Assembly: GCF_001278075.1 (NCBI RefSeq)
Contig: NZ_CP011340.1
Coordinates: 4,960,001 to 5,024,000, forward strand
Direction of reading: 5' to 3'
DNA from: Streptomyces pristinaespiralis
GTDB lineage: Bacteria; Actinomycetota; Actinomycetes; Streptomycetales; Streptomycetaceae
DNA: 64,000 bases
How positions within the stretch are numbered: the first letter of the stretch is position 1; each line of letters opens with the position of its first letter. A model generated the notes under the pieces. That model ran no database searches and was not told the origin of the DNA. It saw only the letters and a list, made by a program, of their open reading frames with translations. Below, one piece after another: positions 52,347-61,304 of the stretch. The position numbers and the translations under genes were made by a program.

Positions 52347-53930
52347 TCAGCTGTCGGCGCCCTCGCGGCCGAGCACCTTGACGTCCGCGTCGCCGGCCGC
52401 GGCCGGCGACGGGATCAGCCGGGCCGCACCGAGGCCGTCCTCGTCGTCGCCGTTGATCTTCGCGAGGACCGCGTCGCGTTCCGGGGTGTCCTCGGGCTTG
52501 ATCCAGCCGACCACGATGTAGAGGACGAGCGAGACGGCCAGCGGCACCGAGATCTGGTACTGGAGCGGCACACCGCCCTCGACGTTCCAGTGGATCGGGT
52601 AGTTGACCAGCCAGAAGGTGAGCAGCCCGACGCCCCAGCTGAGCAGAGCGGCGGTGGGTCCGCTCTTGCGGAACCAGGGAAGCAGACCGAGCATCAGCGG
52701 GATGGCGATCGGACCCATGAGGCCGGCGACCCACTTGATGACGACGGTGATGATGTCGCCGAAGAACGGCGAGTTGACCTGCGTCGCGATCGCCATCGAC
52801 AGTCCGAGGAAGAGCAGCGTGGTCCAGCGGGCGGCGAGCAGCCCGAGGCGGGTGTCCCACTCCCGGGCCTTGCGGGACAGCGCGGGCATGATGTCGCGGG
52901 TGACGACCGCGGCGATCGCGTTGGCGTCGGAGGAGCACATCGCCATGGTGTGGGAGAAGAACCCGACGATGACCAGGCCCAGCAGGCCGTGCGGCAACAG
53001 CTGTTCGGCCATCAGTGCGTAGCTGTCGGCGGGCACGTCGGTCTCGATGAGCAGCGGGGCGACCCACATGGGGAAGAACAGGACGGCCGGCCAGACGAGC
53101 CACAGCACCGCGGACAGGACGCCCGAGCGCTGCGCGGACTTCGCGGAGTCGGTGGCCATGTAGCGCTGCGCCTGGTTCCACATGCCGCCGTTGTACTCGA
53201 AGGTCTTGATGAACAGGTACGCGATCAGGAACACCATCATGTACGGGCCCGCGAGCGGCTCCGCGTGGCCCTTCAGCTCGGGCTCGTCCCACACGGTCCA
53301 CAGGCTGCTGAAGCCGCCCAGCTCGGCCATGACGGCGACGAGCATCGCGATGCCGGCGACGAACTGGATGACGAACTGGCCGAGTTCCGTGAGGGCATCG
53401 GCCCACAGGCCGCCGACGGTGCAGTAGACGGCGGTGACCGCACCGGTGATCAGGATGCCCATGTTGAGGGAGACGCCGGTGAAGACGGAGAGGAGGGTGG
53501 CGATGGCCGCCCACTTCGCGCCGACGTCGACGATCTTCAGCAGTACGCCGGACCAGGCGAGCGCCTGCTGCGTCGGCAGGTTGTAGCGGTTCTTGAGGTA
53601 TTCGAGCGGCGAGGCGACGTGCAGGCGCGACCGCACCCGGTTGAGCCGGGGTGCGAACAGCTTGGCGCCGATCGCGATGCCGATGGCGATGGGGAAGGAC
53701 CAGGTGACGTACGAGGTGACGCCGTAGGTGTAGGCGATGGCCGCGTAGCCGGTGAACATCACCGCGCTGTAGCCCGACATGTGGTGCGAGATGCCGGACA
53801 GCCACCAGGGCATCTTGCCGCCGGCGGTGAAGAAGTCGCTGACGTTGTCCACGCGTTTGTGGGACCAGACGCCGATCGCGACCATCACACCGAAGTAGCC
53901 GATGAGCACGGCCCAGTCGAGACTGTTCAT
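52347..53930 (-). CDS. Sodium:solute symporter family (SSS) protein
   Basis: 527 residues from ATG 53930 (GGAGGGG just upstream). About 13 helices in the LeuT-like SSS arrangement: YFGVMVAIGVWSHKRVDNVSDFFTAGGKMPWWLSGISHHMSGYSAV, SPLEYLKNRYN, GGLWADALTELGQFVIQF (SSS signature), SSDANAIAAVVTRDI with Na2-site Ser/Thr. Likely sodium-coupled importer of sugar, carboxylate or similar; substrate unknown. Acidic C-terminal tail of 40 residues. Confidence 0.92.
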   Translation of the reverse strand: MNSLDWAVLIGYFGVMVAIGVWSHKRVDNVSDFFTAGGKMPWWLSGISHHMSGYSAVMFTGYAAIAYTYGVTSYVTWSFPIAIGIAIGAKLFAPRLNRVRSRLHVASPLEYLKNRYNLPTQQALAWSGVLLKIVDVGAKWAAIATLLSVFTGVSLNMGILITGAVTAVYCTVGGLWADALTELGQFVIQFVAGIAMLVAVMAELGGFSSLWTVWDEPELKGHAEPLAGPYMMVFLIAYLFIKTFEYNGGMWNQAQRYMATDSAKSAQRSGVLSAVLWLVWPAVLFFPMWVAPLLIETDVPADSYALMAEQLLPHGLLGLVIVGFFSHTMAMCSSDANAIAAVVTRDIMPALSRKAREWDTRLGLLAARWTTLLFLGLSMAIATQVNSPFFGDIITVVIKWVAGLMGPIAIPLMLGLLPWFRKSGPTAALLSWGVGLLTFWLVNYPIHWNVEGGVPLQYQISVPLAVSLVLYIVVGWIKPEDTPERDAVLAKINGDDEDGLGAARLIPSPAAAGDADVKVLGREGADS

Positions 53931-54255
53931 GTCCCCTCCAGGGGGGTCCGCCTTGTGAACGAGGAGCGCGCTTCGTCGTTGCGTCCGTTGAGCGGCGCCC
54001 CCATGCGGGAGTTGGGGACTTCCCGGATTGAACAGGCTTCCGCGGGCGGTGGTCAAGGCCTCTGACGGTCATGAGTGTGAACGAGGATCAGCAAGACGAA
54101 CGATTTTTACTCGTTCTTGACCTTGAGGGGCGTTGTCGCGAACGAGACGCGGGCCACACGATGAGCGGGCACTTCGTCGAGTCCGACAGACAGAAGAGAC
54201 CGCACGGGATGCGGGTCCCGTGCGGCCAGGAAGAGGTGAGGTACCGGTCCCCGAA
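53931..54255. other. Gene-free interval with SDR terminator
   Basis: 325 bp between the symporter start and the SDR stop (both minus). It contains the hairpin at 54200-54225. A half-site CTGACGGTCATGA at 54064 is not palindromic and was not counted as an operator. Confidence 0.5.
54200..54225 (-). terminator. Terminator of SDR gene
   Basis: Ten-base arms CCGCACGGGA / TCCCGTGCGG with a six-base loop; on the minus strand it is followed by a pyrimidine run (gtctcttctgtctgtc), which fits an intrinsic terminator. Confidence 0.7.
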
Positions 54256-55038
54256 CTACCGCATCAGCTCACCGGCGTTGACGAGAAGCGACTGGCCGGT
54301 GATCGACCGGGCGCGGTCGGAGGCGAGGAAGACCGCCGCCTGGGCGACATCGCGGTCCGTGGCCAGATCGGGCAGGGCCGTCCGCTCGGTGAGCCGCCCG
54401 AGCACCTCGCCCTCCGGCACTCCTTCGGCGTCGGCCGTGAACCGGACGTACGCCCGCACCGGCGGCCCCCACATCCAGCCGGGGAGCACGGTGTTCACCC
54501 GGATACGGTCCGGGCCGAGCTCCCGGGCCAGGGAGTACATCGCGGAGGTGAGCGCTCCCTTGGACGCCGCGTACGCGGCCTGCCGCACCTGCGAGGGCGC
54601 CGCGAGCGCCGACTGCGTGCCGATGAAGACGACGGAACCTCCCCGCTCCCGCAGTCCCGGCAGGCACGCGCGCGTCATGCGCAGCGTGCCGAGCAGGTTC
54701 ACGTCCAGGACGCGCTGCCAGGTGGCGAAGTCCGCGTCCTGGAGGCCGCCGAAGGAACTGTCGAGGGCGGCCACGTGCACCACGGCGTCGATCCGCCCGA
54801 AGCGCTCCATGGCGAGCGCCGCCAGTGCCTCGCACCGGGCCTCGTCGGTGATGTCGGTGGCCAAGTACGCGGTACGGGTGCCGCCGGGGTCGATCTCGCC
54901 GGCCGCCTTCGCGAGGTTGGCCTCCGTGCGCGCCCCGAGTACGGCGCTGCCGCCTTCCTCGACGACCGCGGCCGCGACCTGGAGGCCGAGCCCGGCGCCG
55001 ACGCCCGACACGACGACGCATCTGTCCCGAAGCAGCAT
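54256..55038 (-). CDS. SDR family oxidoreductase
   Basis: 260 residues from ATG 55038 (GGGAGG upstream). SDR motifs: VVVSGVGAGLGLQVAAAVVEEGG (TGxxxGxG variant SGVGAGLG), DITDEA, VVHVAALDSS in place of NNAG, catalytic Ser in IGTQSALA, YAASKGAL, VNTVLPGWMWGPPV, and C-terminal ITGQSLLVNAGELM. The NNAG replacement HVAA is unusual. It shares a divergent operator (site 6) with the unknown gene at 55120, so it belongs to the catabolic regulon. Confidence 0.9.
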   Translation of the reverse strand: MLLRDRCVVVSGVGAGLGLQVAAAVVEEGGSAVLGARTEANLAKAAGEIDPGGTRTAYLATDITDEARCEALAALAMERFGRIDAVVHVAALDSSFGGLQDADFATWQRVLDVNLLGTLRMTRACLPGLRERGGSVVFIGTQSALAAPSQVRQAAYAASKGALTSAMYSLARELGPDRIRVNTVLPGWMWGPPVRAYVRFTADAEGVPEGEVLGRLTERTALPDLATDRDVAQAAVFLASDRARSITGQSLLVNAGELMR

Positions 55039-55067
55039 CCCGGTGCCTCCCGAGGCTGGCGGATTGT

Positions 55068-55082
55068 CTGACGGAGCGTCAG
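55068..55082. promoter_or_regulatory. Palindromic operator, site 6 (CTGACGGAGCGTCAG)
   Basis: Perfect six-base arms, 29 bp before the SDR start and 37 bp before the plus-strand gene, in an 81-bp divergent gap. This is the same layout as at site 1. Confidence 0.75.
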
Positions 55083-55119
55083 AGTAGGTCGGCCCGGCCC
55101 AGGAAGGAAGGGGAGCGCC

Positions 55120-56013
55120 ATGAGCGGGAACAGGCACGGCGGCAGCGGTGACGGCACACCCGGCAAGGCCGTACGGGACGAGGACACACGCAGCGAGACG
55201 TACGCGGAGCTGGCGGCCGTAGGCCCCTACGGGGTGCGCCCCGGCCACGCCCTGATCACGATGGTCGAGCCGCATCCGGGCCACGAGTACGCGTACAACC
55301 GCTGGTACGAGGACGACCACTACTACGCGGGCGCGATGGCGATGCCCTGGATCAGCGCCGGCCGGCGCTGGGTGGCGACCCGGGACCTGCAACTGCTGCG
55401 CTACCCGGAGAAGTCGGCCGTGGCTCAGCCCGTGACGGCGGGGTGCTACCTCTCGACGTACTGGATCACCGAGGGCCGCTACGACGACCACATGAGATGG
55501 ACCGTCGCCATCAACAAGCGCCTGGGCCGTGACGGACGCGTCCACCAGCGGCGTACGCACGTCTTCACGGCCTTCCAGGACCATGAGGCCACCGTCTACC
55601 GCGACGGCGCCGCGGGACCGCGCGACCAGCACGCGCTGGACCATCCGTACGCCGGTCTGGTGCTGGAGGTCGTCGACGCCCCCGGCCCCGCGCAGCGGGC
55701 GGAACTGCTGCGGTGGCTGCGGGCGAAGCACCTGCCGAGGCGGCTGGCGGGCTCGTGCGCGGCCATGGTGACGGTCTTCCGGCCCACACCGCTGCCGGGG
55801 GACCGGATGACCTATGTGAAGCAGGTGGAGGGCGTGGACAGCCGGCTGACGCTGCTGTGGTTCCTCGAGGAGGACCCGAGGGGCCGGTGGGAGGACACGT
55901 TCACCGGACTGGACACGGAGGTCGCGGAGTCGGGGCTGGGACGGGTGGAGCTGGTGGCGCCCTTCGTGCCGACCGTTCCCGGGACCGACCGCTATGTCGA
56001 CCGGTTGCGCTGA
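55120..56013 (+). CDS. Unknown protein with two dimeric alpha/beta-barrel-like halves
   Basis: 297 residues, AGGAAGGGGAG upstream of ATG 55120. After 40 polar residues come HALITMVEPHPGHEYAYNRWYEDDHYYAGAMAMPWISAGRRW, reminiscent of EthD-like ferredoxin-fold proteins, and a second half (155-297) with AGLVLEVVDAPGPAQRAELLRWLRAKHLPRR. His/Asp/Tyr-rich HYY and NRWYEDDH could form an active site. I do not know the family by name. The shared operator and the divergent SDR gene suggest it acts on an intermediate in the same pathway. Confidence 0.75.
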   Translation: MSGNRHGGSGDGTPGKAVRDEDTRSETYAELAAVGPYGVRPGHALITMVEPHPGHEYAYNRWYEDDHYYAGAMAMPWISAGRRWVATRDLQLLRYPEKSAVAQPVTAGCYLSTYWITEGRYDDHMRWTVAINKRLGRDGRVHQRRTHVFTAFQDHEATVYRDGAAGPRDQHALDHPYAGLVLEVVDAPGPAQRAELLRWLRAKHLPRRLAGSCAAMVTVFRPTPLPGDRMTYVKQVEGVDSRLTLLWFLEEDPRGRWEDTFTGLDTEVAESGLGRVELVAPFVPTVPGTDRYVDRLR

Positions 56014-56153
56014 GGCACGTCGCGGGCGCGGTCCGGGGCATGGCCGAGCCCCCTCGGCCGGGACGGCGATCCAGTCGAGAGGGTGCTCGGTACTGTCGTG
56101 GTGCGGGGTGTCGCCCGAGTCCTCGCAAACTCGTACCGCGGGCGGTGACGCGC

Positions 56154-56363
56154 TCAGCCGAGGTCGAACGCGCCGTCGCCCACTTCATTCACGAACGCGT
56201 TCCACGACTCGGGGACGAAGGTGATCGTCGGGCCCGCGGGGACTTTCGAGTCCCGGACGGAGACCGCTTGGACTACAGGGGACTTGACCTCGACACAAGC
56301 GCCGTTTCCCGTGGAGTACGAGGACTTCGTCCAGCTCTCCGTCGCGCCCTGAAGGATTGCCAT
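56154..56363 (-). CDS. DUF397 small protein
   Basis: 69 residues from ATG 56363. WTKSSYSTGNGACVEVKSP, VSVRDSKVPAGPTITFVPESWNAFVNEV is the DUF397 pattern. It lies 171 bases after the WhiJ-like gene on the same strand, without overlap, unlike the first pair at 33204. Confidence 0.9.
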   Translation of the reverse strand: MAILQGATESWTKSSYSTGNGACVEVKSPVVQAVSVRDSKVPAGPTITFVPESWNAFVNEVGDGAFDLG

Positions 56364-56534
56364 GTTCGCTCCGCTTCCGGCAAGTGGTGTGATTCGAGCC
56401 AACGTTCTCGCTGGCGTGATCGACGCTACTCGCCGACAGGGGTGCGCGAGACGGGCGTTCACTCGACCGGATGGCATATTCCATGCGACTCTTCCGTCAC
56501 ACGGTGCCTCTGGTGTACCGTTCCGCCGCCTCGG

Positions 56535-57404
56535 TCAGGCGGCGTCTCCCTGGGTGTATTCCTTGGCGATGGACGCGATGAACTGACGCGTCTGCTCCAC
56601 GTTCAGGGCCTGTGCGCGCAGGTGCTCGTACATGACGCTGTACTTCTGCACGTCGTTCGCCTTCTCAAGGTAGAGGTCGCTGGTCACGCCCTCGATGTAG
56701 ACGACGCTCGAGTCGGAGGTGTCGGGGAACTCCAGGATCGCGTACTGACCGTTGACGCCCGGATGCGCACCCATCTCGAACGGCAGCACCTGCACGGTGA
56801 CATGGGGCCGCTGCGACAGCTCCACCAGGTGCTCGAGCTGCTCGCGCATCAGCTGCCGGCCGCCGACCTGCCGGCGCAGCGCCGCCTCGTCGATGACCGC
56901 CCACATGCGCAGCGGGTGCTCCGCGTCCCTGATCCGCTCCTGGCGGCGCAGCCGGACACTGACGCGCTTCTCGATGTCGGTCGTGCCGCTCTCCGGCAGC
57001 GCACCGGCGATGAGGGCCTCCGCGTACTGCCGCGTCTGCAGCAGGCCGGGAACGACCTGCGGTTCGTACACCCGCAGGCTGGCCGCGTCGGTCTCCAGAC
57101 CGATGTAGACGCTGTACGGGATGTCACCGAAGGCGTGCCACCAGCCCTGCTGGCGGGAGTCCTTGGCCATCTGCATCAGCGAGTCGACGATCCGGTGGTC
57201 CTCGACCTCGTAGACCCCGCACAGATCACGGACGTCGCGCTGGCTGATGGAGCGGCGGCCGTTCTCCAGCCGGCTGATCTTCGACTGGGACACGAGCAGG
57301 CGCTCCGCGACCTCCTCGGCCGTCATGCCCTTCAGCTCCCGGAGCCGGCGCAGCTCCTGCCCCAATCGGCGTCTCCTGACGGTGGGATTGACGTTGGACG
57401 CCAC
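56535..57404 (-). CDS. XRE-family regulator with DUF5753/Scr1 domain (WhiJ-like)
   Basis: 289 residues from GTG 57404, GGAGGTGC upstream. N-terminal HTH LGQELRRLRELKGMTAEEVAERLLVSQSKISRLENGRRSIS, then DUF5753 with YEPQVVPGLLQTRQYAEALI, DEAALRRQVGG, VLPFEMGAHPGVNGQYAILEF and VVYIEG. Second such regulator in the window, divergent in detail from the first (no ATPase partner). A 21-bp-spaced direct repeat is upstream at 57488-57526. Confidence 0.92.
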   Translation of the reverse strand: MASNVNPTVRRRRLGQELRRLRELKGMTAEEVAERLLVSQSKISRLENGRRSISQRDVRDLCGVYEVEDHRIVDSLMQMAKDSRQQGWWHAFGDIPYSVYIGLETDAASLRVYEPQVVPGLLQTRQYAEALIAGALPESGTTDIEKRVSVRLRRQERIRDAEHPLRMWAVIDEAALRRQVGGRQLMREQLEHLVELSQRPHVTVQVLPFEMGAHPGVNGQYAILEFPDTSDSSVVYIEGVTSDLYLEKANDVQKYSVMYEHLRAQALNVEQTRQFIASIAKEYTQGDAA

Positions 57405-57487
57405 GGGTACTGCACCTCCGACTGCGTAGCTGTGCGTATCTACTGCTGAGCAGATTGCCACCAATGGTGGTCGCTGCGCTGCCAAAT

Positions 57488-57526
57488 GGCTACACACGCG
57501 AACGCTGCGGCTACACATACGAACGC
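57488..57526 (-). promoter_or_regulatory. Tandem 18-bp direct repeat upstream of the WhiJ-like gene
   Basis: ggctacacacgcgaacgc (57488-57505) and ggctacacatacgaacgc (57509-57526) differ at two positions with a 21-bp period, two helical turns. It lies 84-122 bp before GTG 57404, a plausible autoregulatory operator. Confidence 0.45.
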
Positions 57527-57558
57527 GCGGGGCAGCCTCCTGGCTGCCCCGCGCGTTC
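57521..57558. terminator. Strong hairpin terminator
   Basis: Perfect 17-bp arms gaacgcgcggggcagcc (57521-57537) and ggctgccccgcgcgttc (57542-57558), four-base loop. It is 150 bases after the stop of the GOLPH3-like gene and overlaps the direct repeat. Confidence 0.75.
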
Positions 57559-57706
57559 TTCCTGCGGCTCCCGAACCGGCCGCCCAGGACGACGGTGCGG
57601 CGGTTCTGCTGCGCGGCACCGCGGTTCCGTACTACGGCGCTTTCAGCGCTCCGGTTCCGCGGTGCTGCTCCGGGGTGTCGGGTGGTGCGGTGTTGCGGTG
57701 CCGTGC

Positions 57707-58438
57707 TCAGTGCGCGACGACACGTGCCGCCATGCTGCTGCGGCGTGGCTGCATCGGTACAGGTCCCGGCTGGCGGCCTGCGGGGGCCGCCGGCTGGGCA
57801 CGGCGCGGCTGGGCGGCCACACCGTTCTGGACGTCCATCACCGCGTGCGCGACGAGGCCGCCCATCGGGTCGTGCCTGATGAGGTCCCGCAGACGGGACC
57901 GCGAGGAACGCCCTTCGTTGCCTGGGTAGAGGTGCTTGCCGAGTCCGACCGCGTGGGCCAGTGCGGCGAGCGCCGCGGTCCGCGGGTCCGGCGGTACACC
58001 GGTGCGGATCGCACTGTCCAGCCGGGCCCTGATGTCCCGGCTGATCGCCGTGTCCGTCGCCTGGTAGCGAGTCGTCGGCAGAACTCCGCACATCTGGCCC
58101 GCCACGGCATGCACCATGCCGCACCGCTCCAGATGCGAGAGGTAAATCTGGCGCAGCCCCAGCCGGGGCCCGCCGATCCAGTGGACCGCCCGTACCGGGC
58201 TGCCGCGTCTGCGCAGCAGTTCCAGTGCGGAGTCCAGGGTCGGATCTCCTGTCGGCCGTGGCATCACCACGGCGATACGATCCCCGTCTGGGGCTATCCG
58301 TCCTGCCAGAGCCAGCTCTACTAGCTGTGCCCCGGCCAGGCCGAGGTCGAGCGACTGCGGCTGCGCTGTGGTACCCGTTGCCGGGTCCAGAGCGAGCAGC
58401 AGAAGCTCCTCCGGAAGTGTTCTGCGGCTCCTGCCCAT
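57707..58438 (-). CDS. GOLPH3/VPS74 (GPP34) family protein
   Basis: 243 residues from ATG 58438 (GGGGAGGC upstream). Pattern RRTLPEELLLLALDPATG, LGLAGAQLVELALAGRIA, DSALELLRRRGSPVRAVHWI and later GLGKHLYPGN is GPP34. In eukaryotes this fold binds PI4P; in Streptomyces members are numerous and of unknown function, often near regulator genes as here. The C-terminal 45 residues are Pro/Gln-rich. Confidence 0.9.
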   Translation of the reverse strand: MGRSRRTLPEELLLLALDPATGTTAQPQSLDLGLAGAQLVELALAGRIAPDGDRIAVVMPRPTGDPTLDSALELLRRRGSPVRAVHWIGGPRLGLRQIYLSHLERCGMVHAVAGQMCGVLPTTRYQATDTAISRDIRARLDSAIRTGVPPDPRTAALAALAHAVGLGKHLYPGNEGRSSRSRLRDLIRHDPMGGLVAHAVMDVQNGVAAQPRRAQPAAPAGRQPGPVPMQPRRSSMAARVVAH

Positions 58439-58679
58439 CCATGCCTCCCCGCGTGGATGAATGACAGGGTGACCCCTCTCACATTGGTCTGTCGAGGGCG
58501 CCTGGGTGCTTTGTTAGGGAACCGATAGGTATGTCGTTCTCGTCTAGCACGGGAGCCAAGCGCTCACACAGGACACTGGTAGATGGTTCGGACACCATGG
58601 GCCCCGGCGGGCCGCCGGTTCCTGGTGTCCGTGAAGACATACGCATGGCGCAGGGCACATGACTCATGGAGGAGGCACG

Positions 58680-61304
58680 GTGGCGGGCGAGTCCCCCGAC
58701 AAGTCGGAGCAGCGGAAGTCGTCGGGGGAGACGACTCAGGAGGAGCGCGATCCGCGTCTCACCGTGTTCCGCGGGCCGTCTCCCGAGCGCGATGCCGCGC
58801 AGGGACGAGGCTCCGGCCATGACACCTCCACGACGGCGACGGACGAGATGACGGAACGCCCGGCACCCGTGGACCAGGCGACGGCCGTCTTCAGGACCAC
58901 GACCGCGCCGGAGGAGTCGGAGGCAGTCCCTTCGGGCAATGACGCACGCCTGCGCGCCGCGGTTGCGGCGTGGGTGGCGACGGCGGACGAGCCGGAGGAC
59001 GGTTCGGCGGACCCGGACGGCGCGGAGAGTTCCGAAGGCTCCGGGAACTCCGAGGGCGCCGAGGGCCCGCAAGGTGGCTCTGAGGGCTCCGAGGCGCCGG
59101 AGAGCTCGGCGGGTGGCTCTGAGGGCGTCTCGCGGGACGGCGAGGCCGAGGGGGGCGCGGAGGTGCCGGAGGAGGCGCCGGCCGCCGCGGAGGCCGTTGC
59201 GGAGTCCGGCGTGGCCGCCGGCTCCGCCGGGGGTCCGGCCGGCGACGCCGCTCCCGAGGGCGACACGGCGAGCGACACCGCTTCCGCCACAGCGGCCGAT
59301 GCGTCCGACGCCTCGGACGGCGCGGAGCCGGCCGACGCGGCGGCACCTGACGCCGCCGAGGACGCGGGCGCCGGCGACGCGGCGGCAGCGGAACGGCCCG
59401 AGGCGGCCGACGGCTCGTCAGACGGCGACACCGACACCGACCGAGACGCCGATCGCGAGGGCGCGCCCGGGTCCGGGAGCGCGCCGGTGTCCGCGTCCGC
59501 GCCGGTGTCCGCGTCCGCGGCGGCGGACGCCCCGTCGGGCGGCGAAGACGCCGAAGACGGCGAAGCCGAAGCCGCGGACGGTGCGGAAGCAAAGGGTGAA
59601 GACGACGCCCCCGCCGAGACCGGCGGGCAGGGAGTCGACCAGCCGACGACCATGTTCAAGGCGCTGCGACGCCCGGCGGTCGACCAGCCCACCACCGCCC
59701 TCAAGGTGCCCCCGCTTCCCGCGTCCACAGCGAAGCCGGAGTCCGGGCCGCAGTCCCGGCCGCAGCCCCGTCCGGCGTCCCGGCCCGCGTCCGGGCCGGA
59801 GCCGGAGAGGGGCGCCGAGCGCACCAGCACGTTCGTGCCGCTGCGCCGCGACGACGTACGCCCCGCACCCGCCGCGCCCAGCACGCCCAAGGCCGCCGCA
59901 CCGTCCGCCCCGGCCGCGCCCGCGCCGGCCACACCGGCGCAGCCGCTCCCGGCCGCGTCCGGTACCCCCGCGTCGCTCGTCGAGGCCGAGCGGACCAAGC
60001 AGCAGCCGATGCCGCCGCTGCCCCCGCTCGACCTGCTCGCCGAGCTGACGAACACGCCCCCGCCGCCGCAGACGCCCGTTCGCACGGTGGTGCGGCGCGT
60101 CAAGATCTGGACGCCGCTGGTCCTGCTCCTGTTGGTCGTCTTTGCGGTCGTACAGCTCGTACGTCCCCTTCCGGACCCCACGCTGGCGCTGTCCGCGGAG
60201 GAGACCTACACCTTCGAGGGCGGCAAGCTCCAACTCCCGTGGCCGGCGGAGGGCCAGGGGGCGGCCGAGGTCGTCGGCGTCGGCAGTCTCGGTCAGTACG
60301 GCGCCCAGAAGCCCGCTCCCATCGCGAGCGTCGCGAAGACGATGACGGCGTACGTGATCCTCAGGGACCACCCGATCACCGGCAAGCAGGTCGGTCCGAA
60401 GATCACCGTCGACAAGAAGGCCGAGGAGGAGTCGAAGGCGAAGAGCGAGTCGACGGCTCCCATCAAGGAAGGCCAGCAGTTCACCGAGAAGCAGATGCTC
60501 CAGCTGCTGATGATCCCCTCGGGGAACAACGCGGCCCGTCTGCTGGCGCGCTGGGACGCCGGCTCCGAGGAGGCGTTCGTCAAGAAGATGAACGACGCCG
60601 CCAAGGACCTCGGCATGACGAACAGCACCTACACCGACCCGAGCGGTCTGAAGGCCACCACCGTCTCCACCCCGCTGGACCAGATCAAGCTGGGCAAGGC
60701 GGTCATGGAGAACGACGTGTTCAGGGAGATCGTGAACACGACGCGGATCGAGATCCCGGGCATCGACGGCAAGATCCGCAACAACAACGACCGCGCCCTG
60801 CTGATGGACGGCGTCGGCGGCATCAAGACCGGTTCGTCCACGCCGGCCGGCGGCAACCTGCTCTGGTCCGCGAACGCCGTCGTCGACGGTGAGGTCCGGC
60901 GCATCGTCGGGATAGTGATGGGCGCGCAGGACGCTCCCGCGCTGTGGCAGAAGCTGGAGAAGGCGATCGACTACAGCGTCGCGCTGATCCCGCCGGCCCA
61001 GGAGGCCGTCACCTCGGCCGTGGTCGTCAAGAAGGGTCAGGTCGTCGGACACGTCGACGACGGCCTCGGCGGCCGCACGCCCCTCGTCGCCACCAAGGAC
61101 CTGAAGGCCGTCGGCTGGGCCGGTCTCGAGGTGAAGGTCGAGATCGCGGAGAACGGCAGCGCGGTCCCGCACGCGGCGAAGGCGGGAACGGTCGTCGGCC
61201 AGGTGTCCGTCGGTGAGGGCGTCGGCAAGGTCAGCGCCCCGGTCGCCCTGCAGAAGGACCTGTCGGAGCCGGGCTTCGGCGCCAAGCTCACCCGCCTCGG
61301 CTGA
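58680..61304 (+). CDS. D-alanyl-D-alanine carboxypeptidase (S11) with long acidic cytoplasmic N-terminus
   Basis: 874 residues from GTG 58680 (GGAGGAGG upstream). Residues 1-470 are disordered and very rich in Ala, Glu, Asp, Gly, Ser and Pro, with repeated short motifs DPRLTVFR, DQATAVFR, DQPTTMFK, DQPTTALK and ERTSTFVPLR. One membrane helix (about 478-498, WTPLVLLLLVVFAVVQLV) then leads to the extracytoplasmic penicillin-binding domain: SVAK (Ser550, Lys553), SGN (614-616), KTG (716-718). It trims pentapeptides in peptidoglycan. The TxF[RK] motifs may be docking or Ser/Thr-kinase sites. Confidence 0.92.
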   Translation: MAGESPDKSEQRKSSGETTQEERDPRLTVFRGPSPERDAAQGRGSGHDTSTTATDEMTERPAPVDQATAVFRTTTAPEESEAVPSGNDARLRAAVAAWVATADEPEDGSADPDGAESSEGSGNSEGAEGPQGGSEGSEAPESSAGGSEGVSRDGEAEGGAEVPEEAPAAAEAVAESGVAAGSAGGPAGDAAPEGDTASDTASATAADASDASDGAEPADAAAPDAAEDAGAGDAAAAERPEAADGSSDGDTDTDRDADREGAPGSGSAPVSASAPVSASAAADAPSGGEDAEDGEAEAADGAEAKGEDDAPAETGGQGVDQPTTMFKALRRPAVDQPTTALKVPPLPASTAKPESGPQSRPQPRPASRPASGPEPERGAERTSTFVPLRRDDVRPAPAAPSTPKAAAPSAPAAPAPATPAQPLPAASGTPASLVEAERTKQQPMPPLPPLDLLAELTNTPPPPQTPVRTVVRRVKIWTPLVLLLLVVFAVVQLVRPLPDPTLALSAEETYTFEGGKLQLPWPAEGQGAAEVVGVGSLGQYGAQKPAPIASVAKTMTAYVILRDHPITGKQVGPKITVDKKAEEESKAKSESTAPIKEGQQFTEKQMLQLLMIPSGNNAARLLARWDAGSEEAFVKKMNDAAKDLGMTNSTYTDPSGLKATTVSTPLDQIKLGKAVMENDVFREIVNTTRIEIPGIDGKIRNNNDRALLMDGVGGIKTGSSTPAGGNLLWSANAVVDGEVRRIVGIVMGAQDAPALWQKLEKAIDYSVALIPPAQEAVTSAVVVKKGQVVGHVDDGLGGRTPLVATKDLKAVGWAGLEVKVEIAENGSAVPHAAKAGTVVGQVSVGEGVGKVSAPVALQKDLSEPGFGAKLTRLG

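Noticed and set aside
54062..54077. CTGACGGTCATGA as a seventh operator
   Set aside because: Only the left half-site matches; the right arm is absent and it is not before a start codon.
58439..59072. Minus-strand ORF at the start of the carboxypeptidase gene
   Set aside because: Shadow of the acidic repeat-rich N-terminus; no domain or start signal.
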